A stretch of DNA of 64,000 nucleotides from CAVZYN01 sp963779515. Lineage in GTDB: Bacteria; Pseudomonadota; Alphaproteobacteria; Rhizobiales; Hyphomicrobiaceae. Both the position numbers and the translations under genes were made by a program. The stretch is taken from positions 496,001 through 560,000 of the forward strand of contig CAVZYN010000018.1 in assembly GCA_963779515.1 (NCBI GenBank), given 5' to 3'. Below, one piece after another: positions 46,754 to 54,913 of this stretch. The notes under the pieces are model-generated. The model saw only the letters and a program-made list of their open reading frames with translations. It had not been told where the DNA came from and did not search any database. Each line of letters begins with the position of its first letter. Position 1 is the stretch's first letter.

Positions 46754-47719
46754 CTATTCCGCGATCTCCAATCCCGTCGGTGTCGGCACGTTTTCCGGCG
46801 CGACTTTGATGCCAGCAGCCAGCGCCACCGTCTCGATCAGGGCGGCGAAATCCTTCTCCAGATATGCCTTCGGATCGGGCTTTAGGCTCGCGGCACCAAA
46901 GTGCGCCTGCAGCGCTTCGCGCGTCGCAGCCGTCACCGGCATCGGTACATCGAGCTCGCGCGCAGCGGCGAGGCCGAGATCGAGATCCTTGCGCAGGAGT
47001 TCCGGCGTGAACGTCGTCGTGAAGTCGAGATTGACCAGTGCGTTGCTCTTGTACTTCGTGAAAATCGAGCCCATCACGCTGTTGTTCATGAACTCCAGGA
47101 ACGCATGGCGCGGCACGCCGTGCTTTTGCGCCAGGATCGTGATCTCGACGAGGTTCTGGATCACGACGCCGAGCATGACGTTGTGCGCGATCTTGCACAT
47201 GCGCGAAAGCTCGCCTTCGCCGACGTACGAGACACCGCGCTTGGCATAGGTCTCGATGTAGGGCTTTACGACCTCGAACGCGGCTTTGGGGCCCGAGGCG
47301 ACGCTGGAAAGTTTGCCGGCCTTGACGCACTTGCCGTTGCCGGACACAGGTGCCGCGATGAACTTGGCGCCGAGGGCTTCGAGCCGTTTGCGCACACTTT
47401 CGGATTCTTCTACGCTGATCGATGAGCACTCGACGAAGATCTTCGGGATCTTGCCCTTGACCGTCGCAACGCCGCCTTCGCCGAAGTAGACCTGCTCGAC
47501 GTCTTTGCCCGTCGAGACCATCGTGAACAGGATGTCGCAACCCGCAAGGTCCGCCGGGCTGTTGACGAGCTTGGCGCCCTTAGCCGCGAGCGGCTCGGCC
47601 TTCGCCTTGGTGCGGTTCCAGATCGACACGTCGTTGCCGGCTTTGACCAGCCACTCGGCCATCGGATAGCCCATGCGGCCCATGCCGATCCAGCCGATCT
47701 TGTGCTTTTTCGTGGTCAT
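46754..47719 (-). CDS. Beta-hydroxyacid dehydrogenase (HIBADH/tartronate semialdehyde reductase family)
   Basis: NAD(P)-dependent dehydrogenase, 321 residues. The Rossmann motif is KIGWIGMGRMGYPMAEWLVKAG (about 7-28), the substrate loop is APVSGNGKCVKAGKL (normally GPVSGG..GA..G), and the catalytic Lys is in MCKIAHNVMLGVV (about 174-186). The helical C-terminal half has FTKYKSNALVNLDFTTTFTPELLRKDLDLGL. It would oxidise or reduce a 3-hydroxy acid, and could make the oxo-tetronate for OtnK. It is cotranscribed with the M24 gene 15 bp upstream. Confidence 0.92.
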   Translation of the reverse strand: MTTKKHKIGWIGMGRMGYPMAEWLVKAGNDVSIWNRTKAKAEPLAAKGAKLVNSPADLAGCDILFTMVSTGKDVEQVYFGEGGVATVKGKIPKIFVECSSISVEESESVRKRLEALGAKFIAAPVSGNGKCVKAGKLSSVASGPKAAFEVVKPYIETYAKRGVSYVGEGELSRMCKIAHNVMLGVVIQNLVEITILAQKHGVPRHAFLEFMNNSVMGSIFTKYKSNALVNLDFTTTFTPELLRKDLDLGLAAARELDVPMPVTAATREALQAHFGAASLKPDPKAYLEKDFAALIETVALAAGIKVAPENVPTPTGLEIAE

Positions 47720-47734
47720 GTAGAGTGTCCTTGC

Positions 47735-49048
47735 TCAGTATCGATTGGCGATGGGCAGCGTCTCGGCGGGGAACAAACTGATCACCTGACAGCCCTTGTC
47801 GGTGACGACGACCTCTTCCTCGATGCGGGCGCCCGAGTAGCCGTCGGTCGCCGGGCAATAGGTCTCCAGCGCGAACACCATGCCGGTCTTGATTTCCATC
47901 GGGTTATCGAGCGAGACCAGCCTGGAAATGATCGGCCGTTCGTGGATGGCAAGGCCGAGGCCGTGGCCGAACTGCAATCCAAATGCCGCCATTTCGCTGG
48001 GAAATCCGAACTCTTCGGCTTTTGGCCAGACCTTGGCGACTTTGTCGGTGGAAACGCCGGGCTTAATCAGCGCGATCGCTGAATCAAGCCAATGCCGCGC
48101 CTTCTTGTAGGCGTCCTGCTGCGGCGCCGATGCACGGCCGACGTTGAAAGTTCGGTAATAGCACGTGCGGTAGCCCTGATAGGACTGCAGGATGTCGAAG
48201 AACGCCTGATCGCCCGGCCGGATCAGACGATCCGTGAAGTTGTGCGGATGCGGATTGCAGCGCTCGCCCGAGATCGCGTTGATGGCTTCGACGTCATCCG
48301 AGCCGAGGTCGTACAGCATCTTATTCGCCATCGCGACGATGTTATTCTCGCGCACTCCCGGCTTCAGTTCTTCGTAGATCATGTGATAGACGCCGTCGAC
48401 CATCGCGGCCGCTTGATTGAGCAGCGTGATTTCATCGATGTTCTTGATCTCGCGGGCATCGAGCATCACCTGCTGGCCATCGACAACCTTGAGTCCGGCC
48501 TTCTGCAATTCGAAGAACATCGCTGTCTCGGCGAGGTCGACGCCGAGCGGCATGTCGGCGACGCCGGCCTCCTTCAAGAGGCTCGCGACTTCCGCGGCAT
48601 GCGCCTTCATCAAACCGACGGAGGGTGGAACCGTGCCGCGCATGCCGAGCATGCCGGCGCGGCAATTCTCTTCGCCGAGCCAGTCGCAGTAGAGCCGGTG
48701 ATGCACGGCGGCCGAGCCGAAATCCCAGACGACAGGATCCTTGTCGCCCGCCAGCAGTGCGAAACGGCAGAGCTTGTCGCGCTCCCACTCACCGATCTTG
48801 GTGCCGGAGACGTAGCGGATGTTGTTGACGTCGAACAGCAGCAGCGCGCCGCAGCCCGAGGCTTTCAGTGCAGCGCGGGCGCGGGCGAGGCGATAGCGCC
48901 GAAGCCGGTCGTGATCGACGCGGCGTTCGAAATCCACCGCCGTGAAACCGGGTGACGGCAGCGCGCGGTCCCATCGCCAGTTGGGTTGAATGGCGCCGGG
49001 CGCGTCGGCGATCGAGATGCGTTTGGGTTCTGCGGTCGGGCGTTTCAT
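47735..49048 (-). CDS. M24-family hydrolase with substituted metal ligand
   Basis: Pita-bread fold enzyme, 437 residues from ATG 49048 (GGAGGATTGCGCCC upstream). The N-domain is creatinase/prolidase-like (LLLFDVNNIRYVSGTKIGEWERDKL). In the C-domain Asp285 (FFDILQSYQ), His362 (FGHGLGLAIHE), Glu395 (FALETYC) and Glu410/411 (IEEEV) are present. The second Asp ligand, in the usual GY.SDITRTF, is Cys296 here (GYRTCYYRTF). It may therefore bind one metal, or a different metal, and act as a lyase or hydrolase other than an aminopeptidase, as creatinase and DddP do. The LacI operator lies 35 bp upstream. Confidence 0.88.
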   Translation of the reverse strand: MKRPTAEPKRISIADAPGAIQPNWRWDRALPSPGFTAVDFERRVDHDRLRRYRLARARAALKASGCGALLLFDVNNIRYVSGTKIGEWERDKLCRFALLAGDKDPVVWDFGSAAVHHRLYCDWLGEENCRAGMLGMRGTVPPSVGLMKAHAAEVASLLKEAGVADMPLGVDLAETAMFFELQKAGLKVVDGQQVMLDAREIKNIDEITLLNQAAAMVDGVYHMIYEELKPGVRENNIVAMANKMLYDLGSDDVEAINAISGERCNPHPHNFTDRLIRPGDQAFFDILQSYQGYRTCYYRTFNVGRASAPQQDAYKKARHWLDSAIALIKPGVSTDKVAKVWPKAEEFGFPSEMAAFGLQFGHGLGLAIHERPIISRLVSLDNPMEIKTGMVFALETYCPATDGYSGARIEEEVVVTDKGCQVISLFPAETLPIANRY

Positions 49049-49082
49049 GGGCGCAATCCTCCGTCGATCACTAGGCTCGGCC

Positions 49083-49096
49083 TGCAATCGATTGCA
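49083..49096. promoter_or_regulatory. LacI-family operator TGCAATCGATTGCA
   Basis: A perfect 14-bp palindrome with the central CG typical of LacI-family operators, 35 bp upstream of the M24 start and in the intergenic region shared with the divergent LacI gene. Binding here would block M24-dehydrogenase transcription. Confidence 0.75.
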
Positions 49097-49193
49097 TGAA
49101 ATCATCGCAACGATGGATTGTCAACACAACCCGCAGGGGATGAGCACTGCACTGCAGCACTTGGCGCGGGATCACTTCTGTTCGAGGCTACGG

Positions 49194-49205
49194 AAAACGT
49201 TTGCA
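49194..49205. promoter_or_regulatory. Second LacI-like operator near the lacI start
   Basis: AAAACGTTTGC contains the palindrome AAACGTTT with a central CG, as in LacI-family sites. Its centre is 109 bp from the first operator and about 70 bp before the regulator's ATG, suggesting autoregulation and possibly looping between the two. Confidence 0.5.
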
Positions 49206-49269
49206 CAAATGCCTAAGATCCTGATACGCACGATTTTCCTAAAGTTGAGGGTCGCCTGCCCGGCACAGC

Positions 49270-50361
49270 ATGACGAAGCAACGCGCCACCTTGAAGGACG
49301 TGGCCGAGGCCGTGGGTGTCCACACCTCGACGGTATCGCGCGCGCTCAATCCGCAAACACGCCACATGGTGAGCGCCGAAATCGTCGCGCGCGTCGAAGC
49401 CGCGAGCCGCACCTTGAAGTATCAACCGAACACCGCCGCTTCGTCCCTCCGCACCAATCGCACGCAAACGGTCGGCGTCGTCATTCCCGACATCACCAAC
49501 CCCATTTTTCCGCCGATCATTCGCGGCCTCGAGGACGCGCTCGGCGAAAACAATTACGCCGCGATCGTCGTCAACACCGATGGCCGGCCCGAGCGCGAAG
49601 CCCACGCGCTGCGCATGCTCGCCGCGCGCGGCATCGACGGCCTGGTGATCGCAAGTGTCGAGCGCGACGCGGTGCTGGTGCATGAGCTGGCAGCAGGCGG
49701 CCTGCCGATCGTCACGGTCAATCGCCGCACCGACGATCCCTCGATCTCGTCCGTCATCAACGACGAGCAGGAAGGTGTCCGCCAGATGCTGACGCACTTG
49801 ATCGCGCTCGGGCATCGCAGAATTGCCCATCTCGCTGGCCAGCCGAGCCTCTCGACGGGGCTCCGGCGCGCCGAAGCTTTCCAGACCCACGCCGCGCAGC
49901 TTGGGCTCGACGCCGGCGAGCGCCGGATCGCGATCGCCGATGCCTACAACGAAGCGAGCGGCGAGCGCGCCATGGAAGAGCTTTTGGCGCGGGACGTCGA
50001 GATCACCGCGGTGCTGACGGCCAACGACCGGCTGGCGATCGGTGCCATCGCGGCGCTGCGCCGTCGCGGCTTGAGCTGCCCAATCGATGTCTCGGTCTCC
50101 GGCTTCAACGACATGCCGATGGTCGACAGGATCGACCCGCCGCTGACGACCATTCGCATCCAGCAGTACGATGTCGGCCGCACGGCCGGCGATATCCTGC
50201 TGACGCGCATCGGCGCGCGCGACAAAACGCCGGCGGCCGAGCATCGCATCATGCCGGTGCAATTGGTGGCGCGCGGCTCGACCGCCCCGCTCAAAGCGTC
50301 GCGTGTGCCGCCAGCCGGTCGAGAAAACCCAAGCACCGCTCGAGTTCGGAAACCTCGATGA
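49270..50361 (+). CDS. LacI-family transcriptional regulator
   Basis: A 363-residue repressor or activator. The N-terminal HTH is TLKDVAEAVGVHTSTVSRALN (about 7-27) and the hinge helix is NTAASSLRTNRTQTVGVVIPD. A periplasmic-binding-like domain covers about 62-340 (NPIFPPIIRGLEDAL, RGIDGLVIAS, GHRRIAHLAG, VLTANDRLAIGA, ISGFNDMP-type). It is divergent from the M24-dehydrogenase operon with two palindromic operators in between, so it most likely controls that operon and itself. The effector is unknown. Its last 71 bp overlap the convergent deacetylase gene. Confidence 0.94.
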   Translation: MTKQRATLKDVAEAVGVHTSTVSRALNPQTRHMVSAEIVARVEAASRTLKYQPNTAASSLRTNRTQTVGVVIPDITNPIFPPIIRGLEDALGENNYAAIVVNTDGRPEREAHALRMLAARGIDGLVIASVERDAVLVHELAAGGLPIVTVNRRTDDPSISSVINDEQEGVRQMLTHLIALGHRRIAHLAGQPSLSTGLRRAEAFQTHAAQLGLDAGERRIAIADAYNEASGERAMEELLARDVEITAVLTANDRLAIGAIAALRRRGLSCPIDVSVSGFNDMPMVDRIDPPLTTIRIQQYDVGRTAGDILLTRIGARDKTPAAEHRIMPVQLVARGSTAPLKASRVPPAGRENPSTARVRKPR

Positions 50362-51451
50362 ACTCGTTCGGCTGATGCGCCTGCGCGATGTCGCCAGGTC
50401 CGCACACGACGGACGCGCATCCGGCCGCCTGGAAGTGGCTGGCTTCGGTCCCGTAGGGCACGGCGAATGTCTCGTTCTGGCCGGCGAGTTTCAGCGCAAG
50501 CGAGGTCGCTTCCGAGCCCGGAACCGGCGCAAACGCCGGCAATTCGCCAAGCAGTCGCGTCTCGACGCTGCACTCCGGCCAAACCGCGCGCATCGGCGGC
50601 AAAACTTCGCGCTCCGCAAACGCGGAGAGATTGCGCGCGATCCCCATCACGTCGAGCCCCGGCAGCGAACGCACGCCCCAAGTGAACGTGCACTTCGGCG
50701 GGATAATGTTGTGGGCGATGCCGCCGCCGATGCTGCTGACGGAGATCGAGACATACGGCGGATCGAAGCGCGGGTCGAAGAATTGTGACTTCAGGCGCTC
50801 CTCGATGCGGCGGAGTTCACCGATCAGCTCGGCTGCGGCAAAGATCGCGCCGGCACCCAGCTGCGGCTTCGATGAATGCGCGTCCTTGCCCGTCACCTCC
50901 GTCTCGAAGCGGTAGCCACCCTTGTGTGCGTCGACCACCTGCATCGTCGTCGGCTCGCCGACGAACACGACGCGGGGAGACGGCACGCTGCGGCCGAGCT
51001 CGTCGATCATTGTCTTGACGCCGGTGCAGCCGACTTCCTCGTCGTAAGAGAGCATGATGTGCAGCGGCGTTTTCAGCGCGCGCTTCTTGAACTCCGGCAC
51101 CATCGCCAGTGTACACGCGGCAAATCCCTTCATGTCGGACGTGCCGCGGCCATAGAGCCGCCCGTCGCGCTCCACCATCGTGAAGGGATCCGTATCCCAC
51201 GGCTGTCCCGTCACCGGAACGACGTCCATGTGCGCCGAAAGCCCGTAACCACCGGCGCCGGACGGACCAATTGTTGCAAACAGACAGGCGTGGATACCAT
51301 CCGGCGCCGGCATGACGTGACTCTCGATACCGTGCCGCGCGAGATAGTCGCGCACCCATTCGGTCATCGGCAAGTTGGTCTTGGCGCTCGTCGTGTCGAA
51401 CGCCACGAGCGTTGCCAAGATCTCCTTGGTGGCATCGAGACGAGAGGTCAT
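50291..51451 (-). CDS. argE: Acetylornithine deacetylase-type M20 peptidase
   Basis: Zinc hydrolase that removes the acetyl group from N-acetylornithine or related N-acyl amino acids. It has 386 residues from ATG 51451, with AAAGGA upstream; a longer frame from 51484 lacks support. The metal sites are LSAHMDVVPVTG (about 70-81), GRGTSDMKGF (about 101-110), the catalytic DEEVGCTGVK, and EPTTMQ. The C-terminal ligand is HQPNEF-type (AQAHQPNEFIEV). The standard ArgE layout is kept. It is separated by 22 bp from apaG upstream. Confidence 0.9.
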   Translation of the reverse strand: MTSRLDATKEILATLVAFDTTSAKTNLPMTEWVRDYLARHGIESHVMPAPDGIHACLFATIGPSGAGGYGLSAHMDVVPVTGQPWDTDPFTMVERDGRLYGRGTSDMKGFAACTLAMVPEFKKRALKTPLHIMLSYDEEVGCTGVKTMIDELGRSVPSPRVVFVGEPTTMQVVDAHKGGYRFETEVTGKDAHSSKPQLGAGAIFAAAELIGELRRIEERLKSQFFDPRFDPPYVSISVSSIGGGIAHNIIPPKCTFTWGVRSLPGLDVMGIARNLSAFAEREVLPPMRAVWPECSVETRLLGELPAFAPVPGSEATSLALKLAGQNETFAVPYGTEASHFQAAGCASVVCGPGDIAQAHQPNEFIEVSELERCLGFLDRLAAHATL

Positions 51452-51473
51452 GTGTGGTCCTTTGGCGGCGCGG

Positions 51474-51866
51474 TCAGTTGACACTGCGCTTGGTGTCGGG
51501 GCTGTCGAGCGAGAACGCCGGGATCACGACGTCGAGAAGTTCGCCAGCGGCCGTCGTCATCTGGTAGCTGCCAGCCATGATGCCCGACGGCGTCGCCAGT
51601 GGGCAGCCGCTGGTGTAGCGAAACGAATCGCCCGGTGTCAGCACCGGCGTTTGGCCAACGACTCCGGGGCCGCGCACTTCCTCGATCCGGCCGTTGCCGT
51701 CGGTGATGCGCCAATAGCGTGACCGCAGTTGCACCGTGTCCTTCCGTTCGTTGATGATATCGACGGTGTAGGCCCAGAAATAGTGACGATCCTCCGGTGC
51801 CGACTGCTCTTCGACAAACTGAGGCGTCACGCGCACGCGCACACCGCTGGTCAGGGCCTCATACAT
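51474..51866 (-). CDS. apaG: ApaG domain protein
   Basis: Fibronectin-III-like protein of 130 residues, the usual ApaG size. It was originally linked to Co2+/Mg2+ resistance, but its molecular role is not settled. Visible signatures are VRVTPQFVEEQS, HYFWAYTVDIINERKDTVQLRSRYWRITDGNGRIEEVRGPGVVGQTPVLTPGDSFRYTSG and GIMAGSYQM. It is located between metZ and the deacetylase gene on the same strand; apaG next to metZ is a common arrangement in Rhizobiales. Confidence 0.95.
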   Translation of the reverse strand: MYEALTSGVRVRVTPQFVEEQSAPEDRHYFWAYTVDIINERKDTVQLRSRYWRITDGNGRIEEVRGPGVVGQTPVLTPGDSFRYTSGCPLATPSGIMAGSYQMTTAAGELLDVVIPAFSLDSPDTKRSVN

Positions 51867-51894
51867 GCATCATACGAATCGGCTGCCTCTCACA

Positions 51895-53100
51895 TCAGCC
51901 GATACTAGAGGCCGCCAGCGCCCGGTCAATGTCGCGCGCGAGATCGTCATAGCCCTCGAGGCCCACCGAAAGCCGCACCATCCCGTCTGAAATGCCCAAT
52001 TCCGCCCGCGCCTCGGGTTTGAGGCGCTGATGCGTCGTGGTTGCAGGGTGCGTGATCAGGCTCTTTGTATCGCCAAGATTGTTCGAGATCCGGATGATCT
52101 TGAGCGCATTGAGGAAGCGGAAGGCGGCCGCCTTGCCGCCCTTGAGCTCGAAGGTCATGACTTGGCCGCCGCCCGTCATCTGCCGTTTGGCCAATGCCGC
52201 TTGCGGGTGATCGGCGCGGCCACAGAAGAGAATGCGCGAAATGGCCGGCGACGTTGCGATGTGATCGGCGAGCCGCGCCGCCGTCTCGCACTGCGCCCGC
52301 ACGCGGATCGGCAGCGTTTCCAGGCTCTTCAACATCACCCAGGCGTTGAACGGGCTGATCGAGGGACCTGTCTGGCGCAAGTAGGTGTGCAGGTGATCCT
52401 TCAGGAATTTTTCCGAGCAGAGGACGACCCCGCCAAGGCAGCGGCCCTGGCCGTCGATGTGCTTGGTCGCGGAATAGACGACGACGTCGGCGCCGTGGCG
52501 CAGCGGCTTTTGCAGCATCGGCGTCGCAAACACGTTATCGACGATGACAAGTGCGCCGGCCTCATGCGCGATTTTCGAGACCGCCGCGATATCGACGAGA
52601 TCGAGCGTCGGGTTGGCGGGCGTCTCGAAGAACACCGCCTTGGTGTTCGGGCGCATCGCGGCTTTCCACTGCGCGAGATCGCCGCCATCGATCAGCGTGT
52701 GCGTGATGCCGTAGCGCGGGCACAGGTCCTCGATCACATAGCGGCAGGAGCCGAACAGCGCCCGCGCGGCGACGATGTGATCACCGGTCTTCAGAAAGCA
52801 CAGCATCGATGCCGTCACCGCCGCCATACCCGTCGCCGTCGCCCGCGACGCCTCGGCGCCTTCGAGGAGGCGCATACGCTCCTCGAACATCCCGATCGTC
52901 GGGTTAGAGAACCGCGAATAGATATAGCCGGGCTCCTCGTCCTTGAAGCGGCGTTCGGCTTGCTCAGCGCTGTCGTAGACGAAGCCCTGCGTCAGAAACA
53001 GTGCTTCGGACGTCTCGCCGAAATTCGAGCGGATGGTGCCGCCGTGAACCAGCAGCGTTTCGGGGCTGAGATCATCGGTCGGCGTTTTGGGGTCGGACAT
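51895..53100 (-). CDS. metZ: O-succinylhomoserine sulfhydrylase
   Basis: PLP enzyme that joins sulfide to O-succinylhomoserine to make homocysteine in methionine synthesis. It has 401 residues from ATG 53100 (CAGGAG upstream). Visible are YSRFSNPTIGMFEERM (about 57-72), SRATATGMAAVTASM, the PLP-phosphate region, and the Schiff-base lysine in VVYSATKHIDGQGR (about 200). The C-terminal segment has LGDTKSLITHPATTTHQRL. A SAM-II riboswitch and an intrinsic terminator lie between it and the next upstream gene, so expression should fall when SAM is plentiful. Confidence 0.95.
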   Translation of the reverse strand: MSDPKTPTDDLSPETLLVHGGTIRSNFGETSEALFLTQGFVYDSAEQAERRFKDEEPGYIYSRFSNPTIGMFEERMRLLEGAEASRATATGMAAVTASMLCFLKTGDHIVAARALFGSCRYVIEDLCPRYGITHTLIDGGDLAQWKAAMRPNTKAVFFETPANPTLDLVDIAAVSKIAHEAGALVIVDNVFATPMLQKPLRHGADVVVYSATKHIDGQGRCLGGVVLCSEKFLKDHLHTYLRQTGPSISPFNAWVMLKSLETLPIRVRAQCETAARLADHIATSPAISRILFCGRADHPQAALAKRQMTGGGQVMTFELKGGKAAAFRFLNALKIIRISNNLGDTKSLITHPATTTHQRLKPEARAELGISDGMVRLSVGLEGYDDLARDIDRALAASSIG

Positions 53101-53128
53101 CGCGCGCTCCTGGGTCCCGTGGGACAAC

Positions 53129-53166
53129 AAAAAACCCGGCCCGATTTGCCCCGCCTGATGGCCGGG
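53129..53166 (-). terminator. Intrinsic terminator in the metZ leader
   Basis: On the gene strand CCCGGCC (53166-53160) pairs with GGCCGGG (53141-53135) and is followed by TTTTTT (53134-53129), 29 bp before the metZ start. Its place just after the SAM-II aptamer makes it the likely expression platform, giving premature termination when SAM is bound. Confidence 0.75.
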
Positions 53167-53194
53167 CGCATCCGATGACCGGGTCGCGCGCACG

Positions 53195-53248
53195 GCCCTT
53201 TAGCGAATTGTTTAACGTGGCTGCAAGCCGGCCGGCCAAATCACCACG
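53195..53248 (-). ncRNA. SAM-II riboswitch (SAM_alpha) upstream of metZ
   Basis: On the minus strand the leader reads CGTGGTGATTTGG, then GGCTTGCAGCCACGTTAAACAA and CGCTAAAG. These match the conserved core of the SAM-II aptamer: P1 stem CGTGG/CCACG, the invariant GATTTG, the GTTAAACAA strand and GCTAAAG, which form the pseudoknot around S-adenosylmethionine. It lies 95 bp upstream of the metZ start, with a terminator in between. SAM-II in front of metZ or metA is typical of alphaproteobacteria. Confidence 0.9.
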
Positions 53249-53362
53249 ACGTCTGATGGGAGCCCATAGCGGATGCGGTGGCCGTTCGTCAAGCGGGACT
53301 GAGGCGGCATCGGCGGCCGACAGGCTGCCGGCCGAGCGGCCCAATATAGCGCAGCTGGGTGA

Positions 53363-54913
53363 CTACGACTTCAATATCTCAAAGAGTTTCAGCCGCTGCA
53401 CCTTGCCGGACGGACCCTTGGGCAGATCGTCGACAGCGTGCCATTGGCTTGGCGTCTTGAAGGCGCCGAGTTCATCGATGCACCAGGCGCGCAGCTCGGT
53501 TTCGTTCATCGTCGCGCCCGGCTTCGGAATGATCGCGACCGCAATATCCTGGCCGTAGTTCGCATGCGGGATAGCGAACGCCGCCGCTTCCAGAACACTC
53601 GGATGTCGCAACAAAACCTCGTCGATCTCGCGCGGCGCAATGTTCTCGCCGCCTTTGATGATCAGCTCCTTCAATCGGCCAGTGACGAAATAAAATCCAT
53701 CCGCGTCGCGATAGCCGAGGTCGCCGGTGCGCAGCCATCCGCTCGCGTCGATCGCCTCCGCCGTCTTCTCTGGTGCCTTGAAATATCCCTGCATCACGTT
53801 CGGTCCGCGCAGCACGATCTCGCCGGTCTCGCCTGTCTCGAGCATCTGCCCGTCCGCGCCCATGACCGCCACATCGACGCCACACGGCAGCCCGGTGCTG
53901 CCGTAGCGCCGCCGCACATCATGCGGATTGCAGAACACCGTCGAGGCGCACTCGGTCATGCCCATGCCTTCGATGATCGGCACGCCAAACTGTCTCTCGA
54001 AAGCCTTATGATGTTCGGGTGGCAGCGGCGCCGAGGCCGAACGGCCAAACCGCAAGCTTGAAAACGCGCGCGCTTCTGGTCCCGCCGCATTCAACAGATA
54101 CGCAATGATCGTCGGCACCATGTTGATCCAGGTGCACTGATGCGCCTCGACCAACGGCCACCATTGACTGACGGAAAACCGGTGCGGCGCAACGATGCTG
54201 CCTCCGGAGACGAAGGGTGCAAGCGTCGCGATCACTTGTCCGTTGATGTGGTACAGCGGCAGCGAACTCAGCACGCGATCATTGGGGCCGAGCGCATGCC
54301 ACTGGGCGACGGCGCGCGCGCCCGCCAGCAGGTTGGCATGGCTCAAGACGACGCCCTTCGGCGTGCCGGTCGTGCCGGAAGTGTACATCAGCAGTGCCGG
54401 ATCGGTCGCGCGCGCGGCGTGGCGTGGTCTGAACGCTGGTGCGGACGTCGTCGTTCCGAAAACATCCGCCGCATCGACGTCGATGACGATCATCTCGGGC
54501 GTATTGGACATGCCAGCCATGGCCTGCGTCAAGGCTTCGGCGTGGGCTGCGCAGGTGAAGATGACACGCGCCTCGCTGTGCCCGGCGACCCACGCCAGTT
54601 GGCTTTTTTGCGACAGCAAATTCAGCGGCGCGATGACATAGCCCGCGCTCATGGCCGCCAGAAACAGAACCACCGTCTGATAGCCATTGTGGAGATAGAG
54701 CGCGACGGTCTCGCCGGGTTGCACGCCGCGCGCGGCGAGAAAGTGCGCGAGCCGCTCGGTTTGCCGGGCAAGGTCGCCGTAGGTCAAAGTGCGATTGGCT
54801 TCGGGCGCGATCAGCAGTGGCGCCTCGGGCGCCGCACGCGCATGCGCTTCGAGCACGTCGCCGATCGATGCGCCCGGCTGCGAAGCAACTCTCACGCGAG
54901 CCTCATGCCCCAT
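53363..54913 (-). CDS. AMP-dependent acyl-CoA synthetase
   Basis: Complete adenylate-forming ligase, 516 residues. Visible are LLMYTSGTTGTPKGVVLSH (about 173-191), PLYHINGQVIATL, GMGMTECASTVFC, GWLRTGDLGYRDADGFYFVTGRLKELIIKGGENIAPREIDE (about 395-435) and the catalytic-lysine end DLPKGPSGKVQRLKL (Lys about 505). The ATG at 54913 overlaps the end of the sulfoacetaldehyde-dehydrogenase-like gene by 11 bp, so the two are coupled. It may interconvert the CoA thioester produced by the acylating dehydrogenase with its free acid. The substrate is unknown. Confidence 0.92.
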   Translation of the reverse strand: MGHEARVRVASQPGASIGDVLEAHARAAPEAPLLIAPEANRTLTYGDLARQTERLAHFLAARGVQPGETVALYLHNGYQTVVLFLAAMSAGYVIAPLNLLSQKSQLAWVAGHSEARVIFTCAAHAEALTQAMAGMSNTPEMIVIDVDAADVFGTTTSAPAFRPRHAARATDPALLMYTSGTTGTPKGVVLSHANLLAGARAVAQWHALGPNDRVLSSLPLYHINGQVIATLAPFVSGGSIVAPHRFSVSQWWPLVEAHQCTWINMVPTIIAYLLNAAGPEARAFSSLRFGRSASAPLPPEHHKAFERQFGVPIIEGMGMTECASTVFCNPHDVRRRYGSTGLPCGVDVAVMGADGQMLETGETGEIVLRGPNVMQGYFKAPEKTAEAIDASGWLRTGDLGYRDADGFYFVTGRLKELIIKGGENIAPREIDEVLLRHPSVLEAAAFAIPHANYGQDIAVAIIPKPGATMNETELRAWCIDELGAFKTPSQWHAVDDLPKGPSGKVQRLKLFEILKS

